64,000 nt of DNA from Cyanobacteria bacterium OH_CBrB_359 (GCA_023433065.1 JAEZET010000003.1:186001-250000); one strand, 5' to 3'; counted from the first letter of the stretch, positions 1 through 9,671 are shown. Translations and numbers: made by a program. Notes: generated from the sequence alone by a model not told the origin.

Positions 1-1
1 A

Positions 2-385
2 TTTATAGAAAATATTGGTTTGGGCGACATTGCATATGATACTTATGAAATCAATCAAAATAAAATAAGTTTTTATGAATTCTTATTTGAAGGTCTTGCT
101 GATGGTCAAGATATAATTCCTCTTGGTTCTAATGCAGCCTGTAAGTGGGGTACATCTGATTATTCAATAAGAGAAGTTGATACTTCTTATTGGACTAAAG
201 CTGAAGATAAGACAAATGAAGAAAGCGCTAAAGCTTATGACTCTATGGATATAATAAAAAGAACCATGCCTCAATGGATGACCGAAGAAATTAAATCAAA
301 ACTTTCAACCTACAAAGAGGGCTCTACAGAATATTGGAGTAAATTCTATGAACTTGCTGTAGAATTGATGGATCAAGTTAAGTAA
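2..385 (+). CDS. C-terminal part of an unrecognised protein (5' end outside window)
   Basis: The frame is open to the left edge of the window, so this is the last 127 residues of a longer gene. A TTG at position 20 could be read as a start, but it has no clear ribosome binding site and the frame continues upstream. The visible part is hydrophilic and acidic, with one cysteine, several tryptophans and a helical C-terminal end, and no membrane segment. I do not recognise a family. It ends just before a strong bidirectional hairpin terminator shared with the convergent kinase gene. Confidence 0.6.
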   Translation, partial: FIENIGLGDIAYDTYEINQNKISFYEFLFEGLADGQDIIPLGSNAACKWGTSDYSIREVDTSYWTKAEDKTNEESAKAYDSMDIIKRTMPQWMTEEIKSKLSTYKEGSTEYWSKFYELAVELMDQVK

Positions 386-414
386 AAAACAAGTAAGAAA
401 TGGATTGGCAAAGA

Positions 415-442
415 AAAAAGAGGTTTAAAACCTCTTTTTTTT
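415..442. terminator. Bidirectional intrinsic terminator
   Basis: GAGGTTT at 420-426 is followed by AAACCTC at 428-434. The stem is extended by an A run at 415-419 and a T run at 435-442. It lies between two convergent genes and has U-tracts in both orientations, so it probably ends both transcripts. The last bases overlap the stop codon of the minus-strand kinase. Confidence 0.8.
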
Positions 443-1277
443 ATTCTGAAATAATAATGTTTTTAATTGCATTTATAAAGTTTGATGTTATTTTTTCTAT
501 ATATTCAGCTGAAGTCAGACCGTTAACTACAATATCAGCTTCTTGCATTGTTGGTCTTATATAGACTTGTGCAGTTGAGTTTACGTCCGCAAACTGCATT
601 TCTGCTGCTTTTCCGCATTTACCACGACTTTCAGCTCTTCTATACCAGCGTTCTTGAATTATATTGAATGGTGTAAATACATATACTTTTATATCATGAA
701 CATCTTTTACATCCGGATTTAATACATATAAACCTTCGTTCAGAACTATGGATGCAGGTTTTTTATATATTTTGTTTGGTATGCTTTTACAAGTTACAAA
801 ATCATAATAAGGTGCATTAATTCCGCAATTGTGTTTAAGACTTATTAGATGTGATTTCATTAATTCTAAATTAATTGCATTCGGTGTATCAAGAGAAAAA
901 CCATTCAAGAATAACTTTTCGTAACTTCCTGCAGCTTTAAGCTGTTCCGACATATCATGATAATAATCATCACAGCATATCGTTGTGAATAAATCATCTC
1001 TTGAATTTTTATGAAAAGCCTTTGCGGCATTTTCCACAAGAGTTGTTTTTCCTGAGGCGGATTCACCTGTTATTCCTATTAAATAAGTAGTTTTATGAGC
1101 ATTGATTATTGTCTTTACAAGCTTTAGAATAAATTGTTCAGAAATTGAAAGAAAGAGCGGCTGTTTTTGTAATTTATCCTCTTCAATTATTGTTTTTACA
1201 GAATCGACAATTTTAAAAATTAAATTTACTTTATCGTTTTCTACTGAAATATTAGACCTGTTTTCTGTTAAATTCAT
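441..1277 (-). CDS. Uridine kinase / phosphoribulokinase-family P-loop kinase
   Basis: A 278-residue soluble protein with a Walker A motif GESASGKT at residues 71-78, followed by a DDYYHD segment where uridine kinases bind the nucleoside. Later come an NEGLYVL strand and an RRAESRG arginine-rich lid-like segment. These place it in the uridine kinase/phosphoribulokinase superfamily, which phosphorylates nucleosides, pantothenate or sugar phosphates. An N-terminal extension of about 60 residues precedes the kinase fold and is not typical of Udk, so the substrate cannot be assigned. The ATG is preceded by GAGAAAG. The gene stands alone, convergent with its neighbour. Confidence 0.75.
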   Translation of the reverse strand: MNLTENRSNISVENDKVNLIFKIVDSVKTIIEEDKLQKQPLFLSISEQFILKLVKTIINAHKTTYLIGITGESASGKTTLVENAAKAFHKNSRDDLFTTICCDDYYHDMSEQLKAAGSYEKLFLNGFSLDTPNAINLELMKSHLISLKHNCGINAPYYDFVTCKSIPNKIYKKPASIVLNEGLYVLNPDVKDVHDIKVYVFTPFNIIQERWYRRAESRGKCGKAAEMQFADVNSTAQVYIRPTMQEADIVVNGLTSAEYIEKITSNFINAIKNIIISE

Positions 1278-1390
1278 GCTTTTTCTTTCTCTAATTTACT
1301 GCTTAAACTATGATATCGTAAACGTTTTGTTTATTCATTATATTTGTATAAAAGTTAAAAAAACTTAAATTTGTCAGTGTGAAAAAATAA

Positions 1391-2056
1391 TTATAATTTA
1401 TTTACAAATGAGTATATTTCAAAATAGGATTTAAATTCCATATGTTTAACATTTTCTTTTTTGCATAATTCTATAAGGTAATCTTTAGCAAAAACCACAT
1501 CAGCGCATTTCGCAGCTTCGATATCCGGCATTCCGTCACCAGCAAATATAACAGCATATCCATTATTTTGGAATTCTTTTACAATTAATTTTTTAGAGAT
1601 GCCAAGATTATTGTCGTAAAATTTATGTTCTTTTGGAAGAGGGATTATCTCAAGCCCGTTTTTTTGAGAATATTTGCTTGGATTTGTATATATAGGGATT
1701 CTTTCTCTTATTTTGAGGTTATGTAATATTCTTGATATATAATAATCAGCTCCTGCACTTACAATATTAAATATTACATTTTTTTCTTTACATAGATTTA
1801 TTGTAGGAATAAAAAATTCTTCTATTTCTATAGTATCGATAAAATCGTTGAATTCATTTTTAGGAAGCCTTATCGTGCTGAAAATAAGATTGAGAGCCTC
1901 AACATGGGAAATTTCACCATTCTTGTATTTAGCCCAAGGTTCCATATTCTTTTCAGGAATAATAGTATTTGTTGCATAGCTAAAAAAATCGTTTTTAGAT
2001 ATAGTGCCGTCAAAATCAGATAAGAGTGCTATTTTTTTGTTATTTAAATTTAGCAT
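1391..2056 (-). CDS. HAD-superfamily phosphatase, MtnX/SerB-like
   Basis: A 221-residue HAD hydrolase. Motif I is DFDGT with the nucleophile Asp14 and acid/base Asp16, motif II is Ser100 in VSAGADYY, motif III is the lysine pair around residue 155, and motif IV is GDGMPD at 173-178. The spacing and cap position match class IB phosphatases such as MtnX (a methylthioribulose-derived phosphate phosphatase of methionine salvage) and phosphoserine phosphatase. The substrate is undetermined; no other methionine-salvage gene is in the window. Its start lies 17 bases inside the upstream patatin gene, so the two are probably cotranscribed and translationally coupled. Confidence 0.75.
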   Translation of the reverse strand: MLNLNNKKIALLSDFDGTISKNDFFSYATNTIIPEKNMEPWAKYKNGEISHVEALNLIFSTIRLPKNEFNDFIDTIEIEEFFIPTINLCKEKNVIFNIVSAGADYYISRILHNLKIRERIPIYTNPSKYSQKNGLEIIPLPKEHKFYDNNLGISKKLIVKEFQNNGYAVIFAGDGMPDIEAAKCADVVFAKDYLIELCKKENVKHMEFKSYFEIYSFVNKL

Positions 2057-3254
2057 TACCGAAATTATCTATATAGTTATTTAATTCATTACATTTATCG
2101 CTTAATGCATCAACAATTCCCAGCAAAGATTTAGAGTGATTTGTCGCATTATTGAGTTTATAAGTGTTAAAAATATAAGTTTTTTTTATGTCGCTTATAA
2201 ATCTATTCTTAAATTCAGTTATATTTTTCAAAAATGAGCTATCAATATATTGTCTGCAATCATTCAAATCGGACATTGTTTTGAACAGCTTATTTTGTGC
2301 TTCGGGAATCTTATTTTTTAGAAGCAGCGAATGGGTATCTAATAAGTTATTTAATAATTTGTAATAGCATGGTAGCAATTGTTTTTTCTTTTTAATTAAA
2401 TCTTTCTTAAAATAGTTAATTGTTGTTTCGTAGCCGTTTGACATAAGCTCCAGCCGTTTTTGCTCTTCAAGCGCAAAATCAATAAGTAATACATCTTTTG
2501 TATCAATTAGAATGTAATCATATTTATCATTTTCGCCATAGCAGTTAATAACATTTTCCGTACAAAAATTAGAGAAAGCACTAAATACCATATTAAAGTA
2601 GTCAAGAGGATTTTTGATTGTTCCTGACTCTTTGTAGCCTTCTAGTCTGAATTCTAAAATTCTGGACGTTGATTCTGTTAAGAATCTATCCGTTTTCCAT
2701 AAAGGCCAACTTTTTACGAGATCTCCGTCTATTAAAATAGTATCTTTATATTCACTAGGGTTCATAAGTCCGGGAAAACTGGCTGAAATTCTAACAGCCA
2801 TTGCTATTTCAAATTCAGGTGTGTTATTTTTTGAAAAAACAAAAGGGGTATTGTTCATTAAGTCGCAGGTTAAAATATATAAATCTTTGTCTATGTCAAT
2901 GAATTTTACGGGTGGATTTTTGCCTTTTTCATATTCTTCTCCATAAACTTTCTGTTCAATCAACTCTCTTAGCCAGTCAAGGAAAACCTGTCCTTTACTG
3001 AATGCAAAATTTGGACCAAAATTCAAGTTTATGTCTTTAAATTTATTAAAACTGAATTCAAACATTATTTCTTGCAATTCTTCAGTTGTAAAACCGAGGG
3101 AGTACAAGACCGCAAATATTGCACCTACAGATGATCCTGCGATTGCATCAGCTGTTATATTTAGTTCTCTTAGTGCTTTTATAACCCCGATGTATGAGAT
3201 GCCTCTTACTGCTCCACCGCCGAATATAAATGTGTAATTTAATCCGTTATTCAA
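2040..3254 (-). CDS. Patatin-like phospholipase
   Basis: A 404-residue protein whose first 180 residues form a patatin domain. The oxyanion loop is GGGAVRG at 12-18, the nucleophile elbow is GSSVG at 40-44 (Ser42), and the catalytic aspartate sits in DGD at 176-178. The family hydrolyses acyl ester bonds of phospholipids or glycolipids with a Ser-Asp dyad. The C-terminal 200 residues are helical and lysine-rich and are not recognised. No signal peptide is seen, so it is probably cytosolic or membrane-peripheral. The start is TTG, preceded by AAGGGA at a suitable distance. It overlaps the HAD phosphatase downstream, suggesting a joint role, possibly in lipid turnover (inference). Confidence 0.85.
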   Translation of the reverse strand: MNNGLNYTFIFGGGAVRGISYIGVIKALRELNITADAIAGSSVGAIFAVLYSLGFTTEELQEIMFEFSFNKFKDINLNFGPNFAFSKGQVFLDWLRELIEQKVYGEEYEKGKNPPVKFIDIDKDLYILTCDLMNNTPFVFSKNNTPEFEIAMAVRISASFPGLMNPSEYKDTILIDGDLVKSWPLWKTDRFLTESTSRILEFRLEGYKESGTIKNPLDYFNMVFSAFSNFCTENVINCYGENDKYDYILIDTKDVLLIDFALEEQKRLELMSNGYETTINYFKKDLIKKKKQLLPCYYKLLNNLLDTHSLLLKNKIPEAQNKLFKTMSDLNDCRQYIDSSFLKNITEFKNRFISDIKKTYIFNTYKLNNATNHSKSLLGIVDALSDKCNELNNYIDNFGNAKFK

Positions 3255-3277
3255 TTTTTTGTCCCTTTTCTTAAAGG

Positions 3278-3309
3278 TAAGGTGCTTTAAAATAAATTAA
3301 AGCACCTTA
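3278..3309 (-). terminator. Perfect 13-bp hairpin after pnp (terminator or processing signal)
   Basis: TAAGGTGCTTTAA at 3278-3290 and its exact reverse complement at 3297-3309 flank a 6-base loop. It starts 9 bases beyond the pnp stop codon. On the minus strand it is not followed by a clear T run, so a standard intrinsic terminator is doubtful. It may instead protect the 3' end or separate pnp from the patatin operon. Confidence 0.55.
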
Positions 3310-3318
3310 AAAAGTTAA

Positions 3319-5457
3319 TTATTGTTGGCAAACCAATGCTGCTTCTTCAGGAGATACACCTTTGATTGTTAAATTGACTCTGCCCTTATCATCGATTTTC
3401 ATGACTTTAACCACAACTTCATCACCGACTTTTAAGTGCCCTTCAATTGTTTCAATTCTTTCTCTGCATACCTGTGAGATGTGAACCATTCCGTCTTTGC
3501 CAGGCGCAAGTTCAACAAACGCACCGATAGGAATTATTCTTACTACTTTACCTTTTTTAACCAGTCCTTCAAACGGTTTAAAGGTCATTTGGTTAATCAT
3601 GCTTATAGCAATATCAGCGCCTTCTTTATCATTTGACGTAATTGTCACAAGTCCTGAATCCTGAATATCTATCTCAACACCTGAGCAGTCTATGATATTT
3701 CTTATGTTTTTACCGCCAGGTCCTATTACAGCTCCGATATCTTCTGTCGGAATAGTCATTGTATAGATTCTTGGGGCATGTTTCGAAAGATCTGCTCTAG
3801 GTTCTGAAATTACTTCTTTCATTTTTGAAAGAATATGTAAACGGCCGTCTTTTGCTTGTGCAAGTGCTCTCCTTAATGTTGCATTAGAGATTCCTTTAAT
3901 TTTCATATCCATTTGAAGAGCTGTTATGCCATCATTATTACCTGTAACCTTAAAGTCCATATCTCCTAAAAAGTCTTCAATACCTTGAATATCGGTAAGA
4001 ACAACATCTGCATCACCTTCTTTAATAAGACCCATTGCAACTCCGCCTATCATAGACTTAACAGGAACGCCAGCATCCATAAGCGCCATAGAACTTCCGC
4101 AGGTAGATGCCATTGAAGTTGAGCCGTTTGATTCTAACACATCAGATGTAACTCTGATTGTATATGCAAATTCATTTTCATCCGGAAGAGCTGGAATATT
4201 TGCTCTTTCAGCAAGATTTCCGTGACCTACTTCTCTTCTGCCAGGGCCTCTTAATGGTTTTACTTCGCCTACTGAGAATCCAGGGAATATGTATTTGTGC
4301 ATATATTTTTTAGTTGTTTGAGGGTCAACTCCGTCAAGATCTTGAGCCATTCCTGGACCTGCAAGTGTTGCTACTGAAAGAACCTGTGTTTGTCCTCTTG
4401 TGAAAACAGCGCTACCATGTGCTCTTGGGATTATTCCAACTTCGCACCATATAGGTCTTACTTCAGTTGTTTTTCTGCCGTCAGCTCTGACGCCTTCATT
4501 TACTATCATTGAACGCATAATCTTTTTCTCAAGACTTTTAAATTCTTCAGAAATAAAATCTATTCCTGTTTCTACCATCATTTTTTTGATTGGATGCTCA
4601 TCATCAAGATTGCTAAAATGTTCTTTTACAAGGATTTTAACAGCATCAAGCTTTTCTTTTCTATAGTCTCTGTCAAAATTGTGGTAAGCTTCATAGACGG
4701 TATCATATGCAAGATCTTTAATAATTGCGGCTAATTCTGATGTATCATAAGGATTTGTAAATTCAGGAATTTCAATACCGCATTCTTTTGCAAATGCCAA
4801 TTGAGCTTCAACTTGTTTTTTAATTTCAACTTGTGCAAACTCAACAGCACTCATAATTTCATCTTCGCTTACGAATTTACATCCGGCCTCAACCATTATT
4901 ATTGAATCTGCAGTACCTGCAATTACTATATCCAATTCTGAATCTTCAGCTTCTTTATAAGTTGGGTTAGCAACCAATTCACCGTTTACCCTGCTCACTC
5001 TTACAGCTCCGATAGGGCCTTCAAAAGGGGCACCTGATAGCATTAATGCAAATGATGCACCAAGCATAGCTAACGTATCAGGTTGATTAATCTGATCTAA
5101 ACTTACTAGCTGGGCTACAATTTGTACATCATTTCTATATCCTTTAGGGAATAGAGGTCTTATTGGTCTATCAATAAGTCTTGATATAAGTACAGCTTTT
5201 TCGGAAGCTCTACCTTCACTTCTGTTATAACCTCCCGGAATTCTGCCTACAGCAGACATTCTTTCTTCATAATCTATAAGCAGTGGGAAAAAGTCTATTC
5301 CTACTCTTGGTTCAGCACTTACCACTGCATGTACTAATAACATTGTGTCTTCACATTTGATTACGATTGAAGAATTTGCAGACTTTGCATATTTACCTGT
5401 TTCAATCGTTACGAGCTTGTTTCCTACCGTTAGCTCGGTTTTTTTTACTTCATTCAT
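3319..5457 (-). CDS. pnp: Polyribonucleotide nucleotidyltransferase (PNPase)
   Basis: A 3'-5' phosphorolytic exoribonuclease of the RNA degradation machinery. Domains appear in the usual order: first RNase PH domain, helical linker, second RNase PH domain (with FPGFSVGE and the GRREVGHGNLAERA segment), KH domain containing IGPGGKNIR, and a C-terminal S1 domain containing GAFVELAPGKDGMVHIS. At 712 residues it is the normal family length. A GAGAAA-type ribosome binding site supports the ATG at 5455-5457; an in-frame ATG 12 codons upstream would add a lysine-rich extension with no homology to the family and is not used here. Single gene, divergent from rsgA. Confidence 0.97.
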   Translation of the reverse strand: MNEVKKTELTVGNKLVTIETGKYAKSANSSIVIKCEDTMLLVHAVVSAEPRVGIDFFPLLIDYEERMSAVGRIPGGYNRSEGRASEKAVLISRLIDRPIRPLFPKGYRNDVQIVAQLVSLDQINQPDTLAMLGASFALMLSGAPFEGPIGAVRVSRVNGELVANPTYKEAEDSELDIVIAGTADSIIMVEAGCKFVSEDEIMSAVEFAQVEIKKQVEAQLAFAKECGIEIPEFTNPYDTSELAAIIKDLAYDTVYEAYHNFDRDYRKEKLDAVKILVKEHFSNLDDEHPIKKMMVETGIDFISEEFKSLEKKIMRSMIVNEGVRADGRKTTEVRPIWCEVGIIPRAHGSAVFTRGQTQVLSVATLAGPGMAQDLDGVDPQTTKKYMHKYIFPGFSVGEVKPLRGPGRREVGHGNLAERANIPALPDENEFAYTIRVTSDVLESNGSTSMASTCGSSMALMDAGVPVKSMIGGVAMGLIKEGDADVVLTDIQGIEDFLGDMDFKVTGNNDGITALQMDMKIKGISNATLRRALAQAKDGRLHILSKMKEVISEPRADLSKHAPRIYTMTIPTEDIGAVIGPGGKNIRNIIDCSGVEIDIQDSGLVTITSNDKEGADIAISMINQMTFKPFEGLVKKGKVVRIIPIGAFVELAPGKDGMVHISQVCRERIETIEGHLKVGDEVVVKVMKIDDKGRVNLTIKGVSPEEAALVCQQ

Positions 5458-5609
5458 TTTGAATTTCTCTTTCTTTTCTATTCTGTTATACACTTCTTTT
5501 CTACAATATTAGTATAGCCCAAAAATAGATATATTGATAATTATTAATTTTGATAACTTTTTTGCTTAATGTTTGCCTTAATTCTTACTATGAGTTAATA
5601 TTAACGCAT

Positions 5610-6626
5610 ATGGAAGGACAGGTTTTTAAAATTCATTCTGATTTCTATTACGTAAATACCAATGACTTTGGGATTTTAGAGTGTAAATTAAGAGAAATTA
5701 TAAAAAAACAGAAGCAACAAGTTTTAGTTGGTGATTTTGTTTCTTTAGAGCAGGTTAGTGAAGAATCAAAGCAGGCATTTATTTCATCCATATTGCCAAG
5801 AAAGAATTTTATAACTAAGCCGAAAGCTGCAAATATCACTCAGGCGGTTATTGTGTCTGCATTAAAAGAACCAGAAATCGACTTTGAACAATTGAACAGA
5901 TACATTGCATTTTGCGAATACAGTAACGTAGCTCCAGTTTTGTGTTTCAACAAAGACGATTTAATAGATGAAGAGAATTTGATTTTTGAAATTAAAAATC
6001 TTTATGAATCTCTAGGATACAGAGTAATTTTTACTTCGGCGCTTAGAAAGTCAGGAATATGTGTCTTGTCGGATATTTTAGCTAATCAGACATCCATTTT
6101 TTGCGGAATGTCAGGCGCAGGTAAATCATCACTTATAAATACACTTTCATCTGAAATTAAGATGCGTACAAAAAATGTCAGCGAAAAAACAAAAAAAGGA
6201 GTTCATACAACAAGACACTGCGAAATTATTGAGGTTGGAAAAGATACATATGTTGTTGATACTCCCGGGTTTTCAAACTTAAGATTCAATTTCTTATTGC
6301 CCCAGGATATTCAAAGCTTTTTCAGTGAAATAAAAGAACTTTCTAAGAACTGTAAATTTAATAATTGTCTTCACCAGAATGAAGCAGGATGTAATGTGCT
6401 GTTAAATCTCAATTTAATTGATAAAAACAGGTATTTGAGCTATTTGAAATTTGTTGACGAGGCTTTTGAGTATAAAAATAAAATCACATATGAAGGAAAA
6501 AAGGTTGAAAGTACAGTTAAGTTGAATAAAAATAAAAATATGTCAAAAATTTCAGCTAAAAAAAGAATTGATTCCCGAAAAACAGACAGGCAAAAAATTG
6601 AAAAAGAGTACTTCAAAGAGGATTAA
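5610..6626 (+). CDS. rsgA: Ribosome small subunit-dependent GTPase A
   Basis: A circularly permuted GTPase that acts in late maturation of the 30S ribosomal subunit. The N-terminal OB fold is followed by G4 (NKDD), G5 (SAL), G1 (GMSGAGKSS), a threonine-rich G2 and G3 (DTPG). A C-terminal zinc-binding element follows, seen as C-x4-C-x-H-x5-C in NCKFNNCLHQNEAGC. A basic tail of about 35 residues ends the protein. I start it at the ATG of MEGQVF; a TTG 20 codons upstream adds residues unlike the family. The polyprenyl synthetase gene follows after 12 bases, so the two likely share a transcript. Confidence 0.95.
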   Translation: MEGQVFKIHSDFYYVNTNDFGILECKLREIIKKQKQQVLVGDFVSLEQVSEESKQAFISSILPRKNFITKPKAANITQAVIVSALKEPEIDFEQLNRYIAFCEYSNVAPVLCFNKDDLIDEENLIFEIKNLYESLGYRVIFTSALRKSGICVLSDILANQTSIFCGMSGAGKSSLINTLSSEIKMRTKNVSEKTKKGVHTTRHCEIIEVGKDTYVVDTPGFSNLRFNFLLPQDIQSFFSEIKELSKNCKFNNCLHQNEAGCNVLLNLNLIDKNRYLSYLKFVDEAFEYKNKITYEGKKVESTVKLNKNKNMSKISAKKRIDSRKTDRQKIEKEYFKED

Positions 6627-6638
6627 AAACAATAATAA

Positions 6639-7523
6639 ATGAGTAAAAATTATACAGAAATATTTAATGAATACAAAAAAATAGTTGATAAAAATCTTGA
6701 CTTATATATCCCGCAAGCATATCCTGAGAGTATTTTTGAGTCGATGAGATATTCCTTACTTGCAGAAGGTAAGAGACTCAGGCCGGTTATAGCTCTTGAG
6801 GTTGCTAAAATTCTTTCAGGTTCATATGAAGTTGCAATCCCTGTTGCTTGTGCAGTTGAAATGCTGCATTGCCAGAGCTTGATTCATGATGATTTACCTT
6901 GCATGGATAACGATGACTTTAGACGTGGCAAACCCACAAATCATAAAGTTTTTGGAGAAGCAATCGCAACACTTGCAGGAGATGCTCTTTTAAGCTTTGC
7001 ACCGCAAGTTATTTTAAGGAATACCAAAGCGCCTGACGATGTAATTTTAAAACTGTTGGATGAATTCTTTACTGCAGCAGGAGTCTATGGGATTATTGCA
7101 GGGCAAGTTGTTGATATTGAGTCAGAAAAAAAACAAATCGATTATAAAACTTTAGAGTACATTCATGAGTATAAAACAGCTAAACTATTTGTCTGTGCAG
7201 TGCGTTCAGGTGCAATTGCAGCAGGTGTATCGGAAGAGCAACTTGCAAACTTAACAGAATTTGCGATGTGCCTTGGGCATGCATTCCAAATTTATGATGA
7301 TATATTGGATGAAGTTGCAACAATTGAAGAATTGGGAAAAACTCCCGGGAAAGATATGGTTTTTCAAAAAGCTACGTATACCTCCATACATGGACTTGAA
7401 AATGCTGTCAAACAGGTTAACTTCCTTTGTGATAAGGCTTGTGCTATACTGAAAAAGAATAACATTAATTCAGTAATCCTTGAAGGAATTGTCAAACACA
7501 TAATTGAAAGGGTATCAAAATGA
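6639..7523 (+). CDS. ispA: Polyprenyl (farnesyl/geranylgeranyl) diphosphate synthase
   Basis: A 294-residue short-chain trans-prenyl diphosphate synthase that condenses isopentenyl diphosphate with allylic diphosphates. The first aspartate-rich motif is DDLPCMD at 84-90, with the two-residue insertion typical of bacterial FPP and GGPP synthases, followed by RRGKPT. The second motif is DDILD at 220-224. Product chain length cannot be read securely; FPP or GGPP is expected. It follows rsgA closely, and its last four bases (ATGA) overlap the start of the PAP2-like gene, which implies translational coupling and a shared role in isoprenoid lipid metabolism. Confidence 0.9.
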   Translation: MSKNYTEIFNEYKKIVDKNLDLYIPQAYPESIFESMRYSLLAEGKRLRPVIALEVAKILSGSYEVAIPVACAVEMLHCQSLIHDDLPCMDNDDFRRGKPTNHKVFGEAIATLAGDALLSFAPQVILRNTKAPDDVILKLLDEFFTAAGVYGIIAGQVVDIESEKKQIDYKTLEYIHEYKTAKLFVCAVRSGAIAAGVSEEQLANLTEFAMCLGHAFQIYDDILDEVATIEELGKTPGKDMVFQKATYTSIHGLENAVKQVNFLCDKACAILKKNNINSVILEGIVKHIIERVSK

Positions 7524-7972
7524 CTACGGCTCCAAGTATTGAGATCTTATTAACAGGAGTTGAAGCTGCAATAGTTGCGCAATTAATTAAATTTGTTGGT
7601 TATATATTATTCAACAAAAAAATTAACTTCCAAATTCTTGCCACGACAGGAGGTATGCCAAGCGCACACAGTGCAGGAATGGTTGGATTATCCACATATG
7701 TCGGCTTTTTAAAAGGTTTTAGTTCTGTTGAATTTGCAATTGCGGCAGGTTCAGCACTCGTAGTAATGTATGACGCAGCAGGATTAAGAAGAGCAGCCGG
7801 AAAAATGGCGGCTTCTTTAAATAAAATTATGCAGGATTATTATTCTCATAAACAATCTGACCCTGTTGAAAGACTTAAAGAACTGCTAGGGCACACTCCG
7901 ACAGAAGTTTTTGTCGGCGCGATTCTTGGTATATTTATGGCATATTACAATTTTACTTTTCTTTTTAATTAA
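7520..7972 (+). CDS. Divergent PAP2 family membrane protein (YuiD/DUF212-like)
   Basis: A 150-residue membrane protein of the divergent PAP2 (DUF212) family. It has GGMPSAHSA near residue 50, YDAAGLRRAAGKMA in the middle, a LLGHTPTEVFVG segment near the C-terminus and about three to four hydrophobic helices. These match the phosphatase motifs of the PAP2 fold. Relatives are widespread in bacteria, cyanobacteria and plastids, and are thought to act on lipid or isoprenoid phosphates, though no substrate is established. The 4-base overlap with the prenyl diphosphate synthase fits an isoprenoid phosphate substrate (inference). Confidence 0.85.
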   Translation: MTTAPSIEILLTGVEAAIVAQLIKFVGYILFNKKINFQILATTGGMPSAHSAGMVGLSTYVGFLKGFSSVEFAIAAGSALVVMYDAAGLRRAAGKMAASLNKIMQDYYSHKQSDPVERLKELLGHTPTEVFVGAILGIFMAYYNFTFLFN

Positions 7973-7991
7973 TTAATAAAAAATTTAAATT

Positions 7992-9671
7992 ATGGATGAT
8001 TTTAAAATCTTAAATAATGTTGAAGACCCGATTATTGTTATTGACAGTAAAAATCGTGTTTTTTTCCAAAATAATGCTGCAAAAAAACATTTTAGCGGAT
8101 TTGAAAATTTAAACAAAATAAAAAAATATTTCAATTTTGATATTTGTATGCTTAACCCCGATGAGATTGCGCTTACTACTCCAATTGACTTGATATTAAA
8201 TTCTAAAGAGAATTTCCATACTTATTGTACTTATCAAAAAGCAAAAGATGAGTATTTGCATTACATAATTTCTGCAATCATAAGAAAGAAAGCAAAGATT
8301 TTAATTTTTAAGAATGTTACTGATACTCAGAGGCTGGATTCAACAGAAAAACATCTTATGGTGCTTGAAAATAGATATAATATCTTGTTAAAAGAAAATA
8401 AAAAATTTATTCAACTCAAAGAAAGTGCTCAAAATCAGGCAATTAAAACATCCTTTTTAAACAGAATATCTATGATTATGAGAGAATCACTGGACATAGA
8501 TACACTCATTTTGGCGACAATCATAGAAGTTAAAAATATTCTCGGAGCATATAAAACTTATTTTGCCCTGCCTTACAAAAATCAGTTTAAGGCAAAATAT
8601 ATTACTCCTGAGTCCTGCTATGATAAGAAAAATCTTATACTTGATTATAATGAAAATGTTATTGAAACTATTAAGTCTAAAAAAATTACAATGGCGCCTT
8701 GTATAAAAGAATGCAAAAACTCAAAAGAAACTCTGGGTAAAAACATCAAACGTATAATTATACCTATTTATCATCAGGACAGGCTTTTAGGGATTATTGT
8801 CTCTTTTACTTCCGTTAAAAATATTTTAGATGATAATTTCGACATTTTAGAGTCTATTTCGACCCAACTTGCAAACTCAATTGTAAGGATTAACTTATTT
8901 GAACAGGTTAATAAAAAAAATCATAAACTGCAAAAAACATTGAATGAGTTAAAAGAAACGCAATTGCAATTAATTAACTCTGAGAAAATGGCCTCAGTTG
9001 GTCAGCTTGTGGCCGGAGTTGCACATGAAATTAATACACCTTTGGGTTCAATCAATTCAAACAATGAACTGACCAAGAAGATTTTAAATAAAATTTCTGT
9101 TAAAGATGACCTTCTGAATACACTTAAAGATATTAATGAAATAGATAATGAAGCTATAAAAAGAATCAGCAATATCGTTAAATCACTGAAAAAATTTGTA
9201 AGGCTTGACGAGGCCCAACTTCAAGAAGCTGATATCAATAAAGAATTAGATTTAACATTGCAGCTTATTTCTCACGAAACAAAGAATAAAATCAATATTG
9301 TAAAAAATTATTCGAAACTCCCATTGATTAGATGTTATGTAAATATGTTGAATCAAGTGTTTATGAATATTCTTGTAAATGCCTGTCAGAGTATAAAAGA
9401 CAAGGGTGAAATCGTAATTACTACTCAATATAAAAATTCAAACCTTATTGTATCGATCAAAGACAGTGGCGTAGGAATGAGCAAAAAAGTTCAATCTCAA
9501 ATATTTAATACGGGTTTTACCACAAAAGGTATTGGTATAGGCTCTGGTTTGGGGCTTGCGATTTCAAATAAAATAATACAAAAACATAAAGGTACTATTA
9601 CATTTATTAGTAAAGAAAATGCCGGTACAGAATTTATAATCACAATTCCTTCCAAAAAGAGTATTAAATAG
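7992..9671 (+). CDS. Soluble PAS-GAF sensor histidine kinase
   Basis: A 559-residue kinase without membrane segments. Residues 1-105 look like a PAS domain (DPIIVIDSKNRVFFQNN), a coiled coil follows, and roughly 150-305 resemble a GAF domain. A second coiled coil leads into the dimerisation box GVAHEINTPLGS, with phospho-acceptor His345. The ATPase domain shows the N box (NILVNACQSI), G1 (DSGVGM) and G2 (GIGSGLGLAIS). The class resembles cytosolic sensors that respond to small molecules or redox. No response regulator is adjacent, so the partner is unknown. No obvious ribosome binding site precedes the ATG. Confidence 0.9.
   Translation: MDDFKILNNVEDPIIVIDSKNRVFFQNNAAKKHFSGFENLNKIKKYFNFDICMLNPDEIALTTPIDLILNSKENFHTYCTYQKAKDEYLHYIISAIIRKKAKILIFKNVTDTQRLDSTEKHLMVLENRYNILLKENKKFIQLKESAQNQAIKTSFLNRISMIMRESLDIDTLILATIIEVKNILGAYKTYFALPYKNQFKAKYITPESCYDKKNLILDYNENVIETIKSKKITMAPCIKECKNSKETLGKNIKRIIIPIYHQDRLLGIIVSFTSVKNILDDNFDILESISTQLANSIVRINLFEQVNKKNHKLQKTLNELKETQLQLINSEKMASVGQLVAGVAHEINTPLGSINSNNELTKKILNKISVKDDLLNTLKDINEIDNEAIKRISNIVKSLKKFVRLDEAQLQEADINKELDLTLQLISHETKNKINIVKNYSKLPLIRCYVNMLNQVFMNILVNACQSIKDKGEIVITTQYKNSNLIVSIKDSGVGMSKKVQSQIFNTGFTTKGIGIGSGLGLAISNKIIQKHKGTITFISKENAGTEFIITIPSKKSIK

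Noticed and set aside
1102..1368. Plus-strand frame overlapping the kinase gene
   Set aside because: It lies opposite a well-supported kinase and has low-complexity hydrophobic composition and no ribosome binding site.
5550..5609. TTG start extending RsgA by 20 residues
   Set aside because: The extension has no resemblance to RsgA, whereas the ATG at 5610 begins the OB fold.
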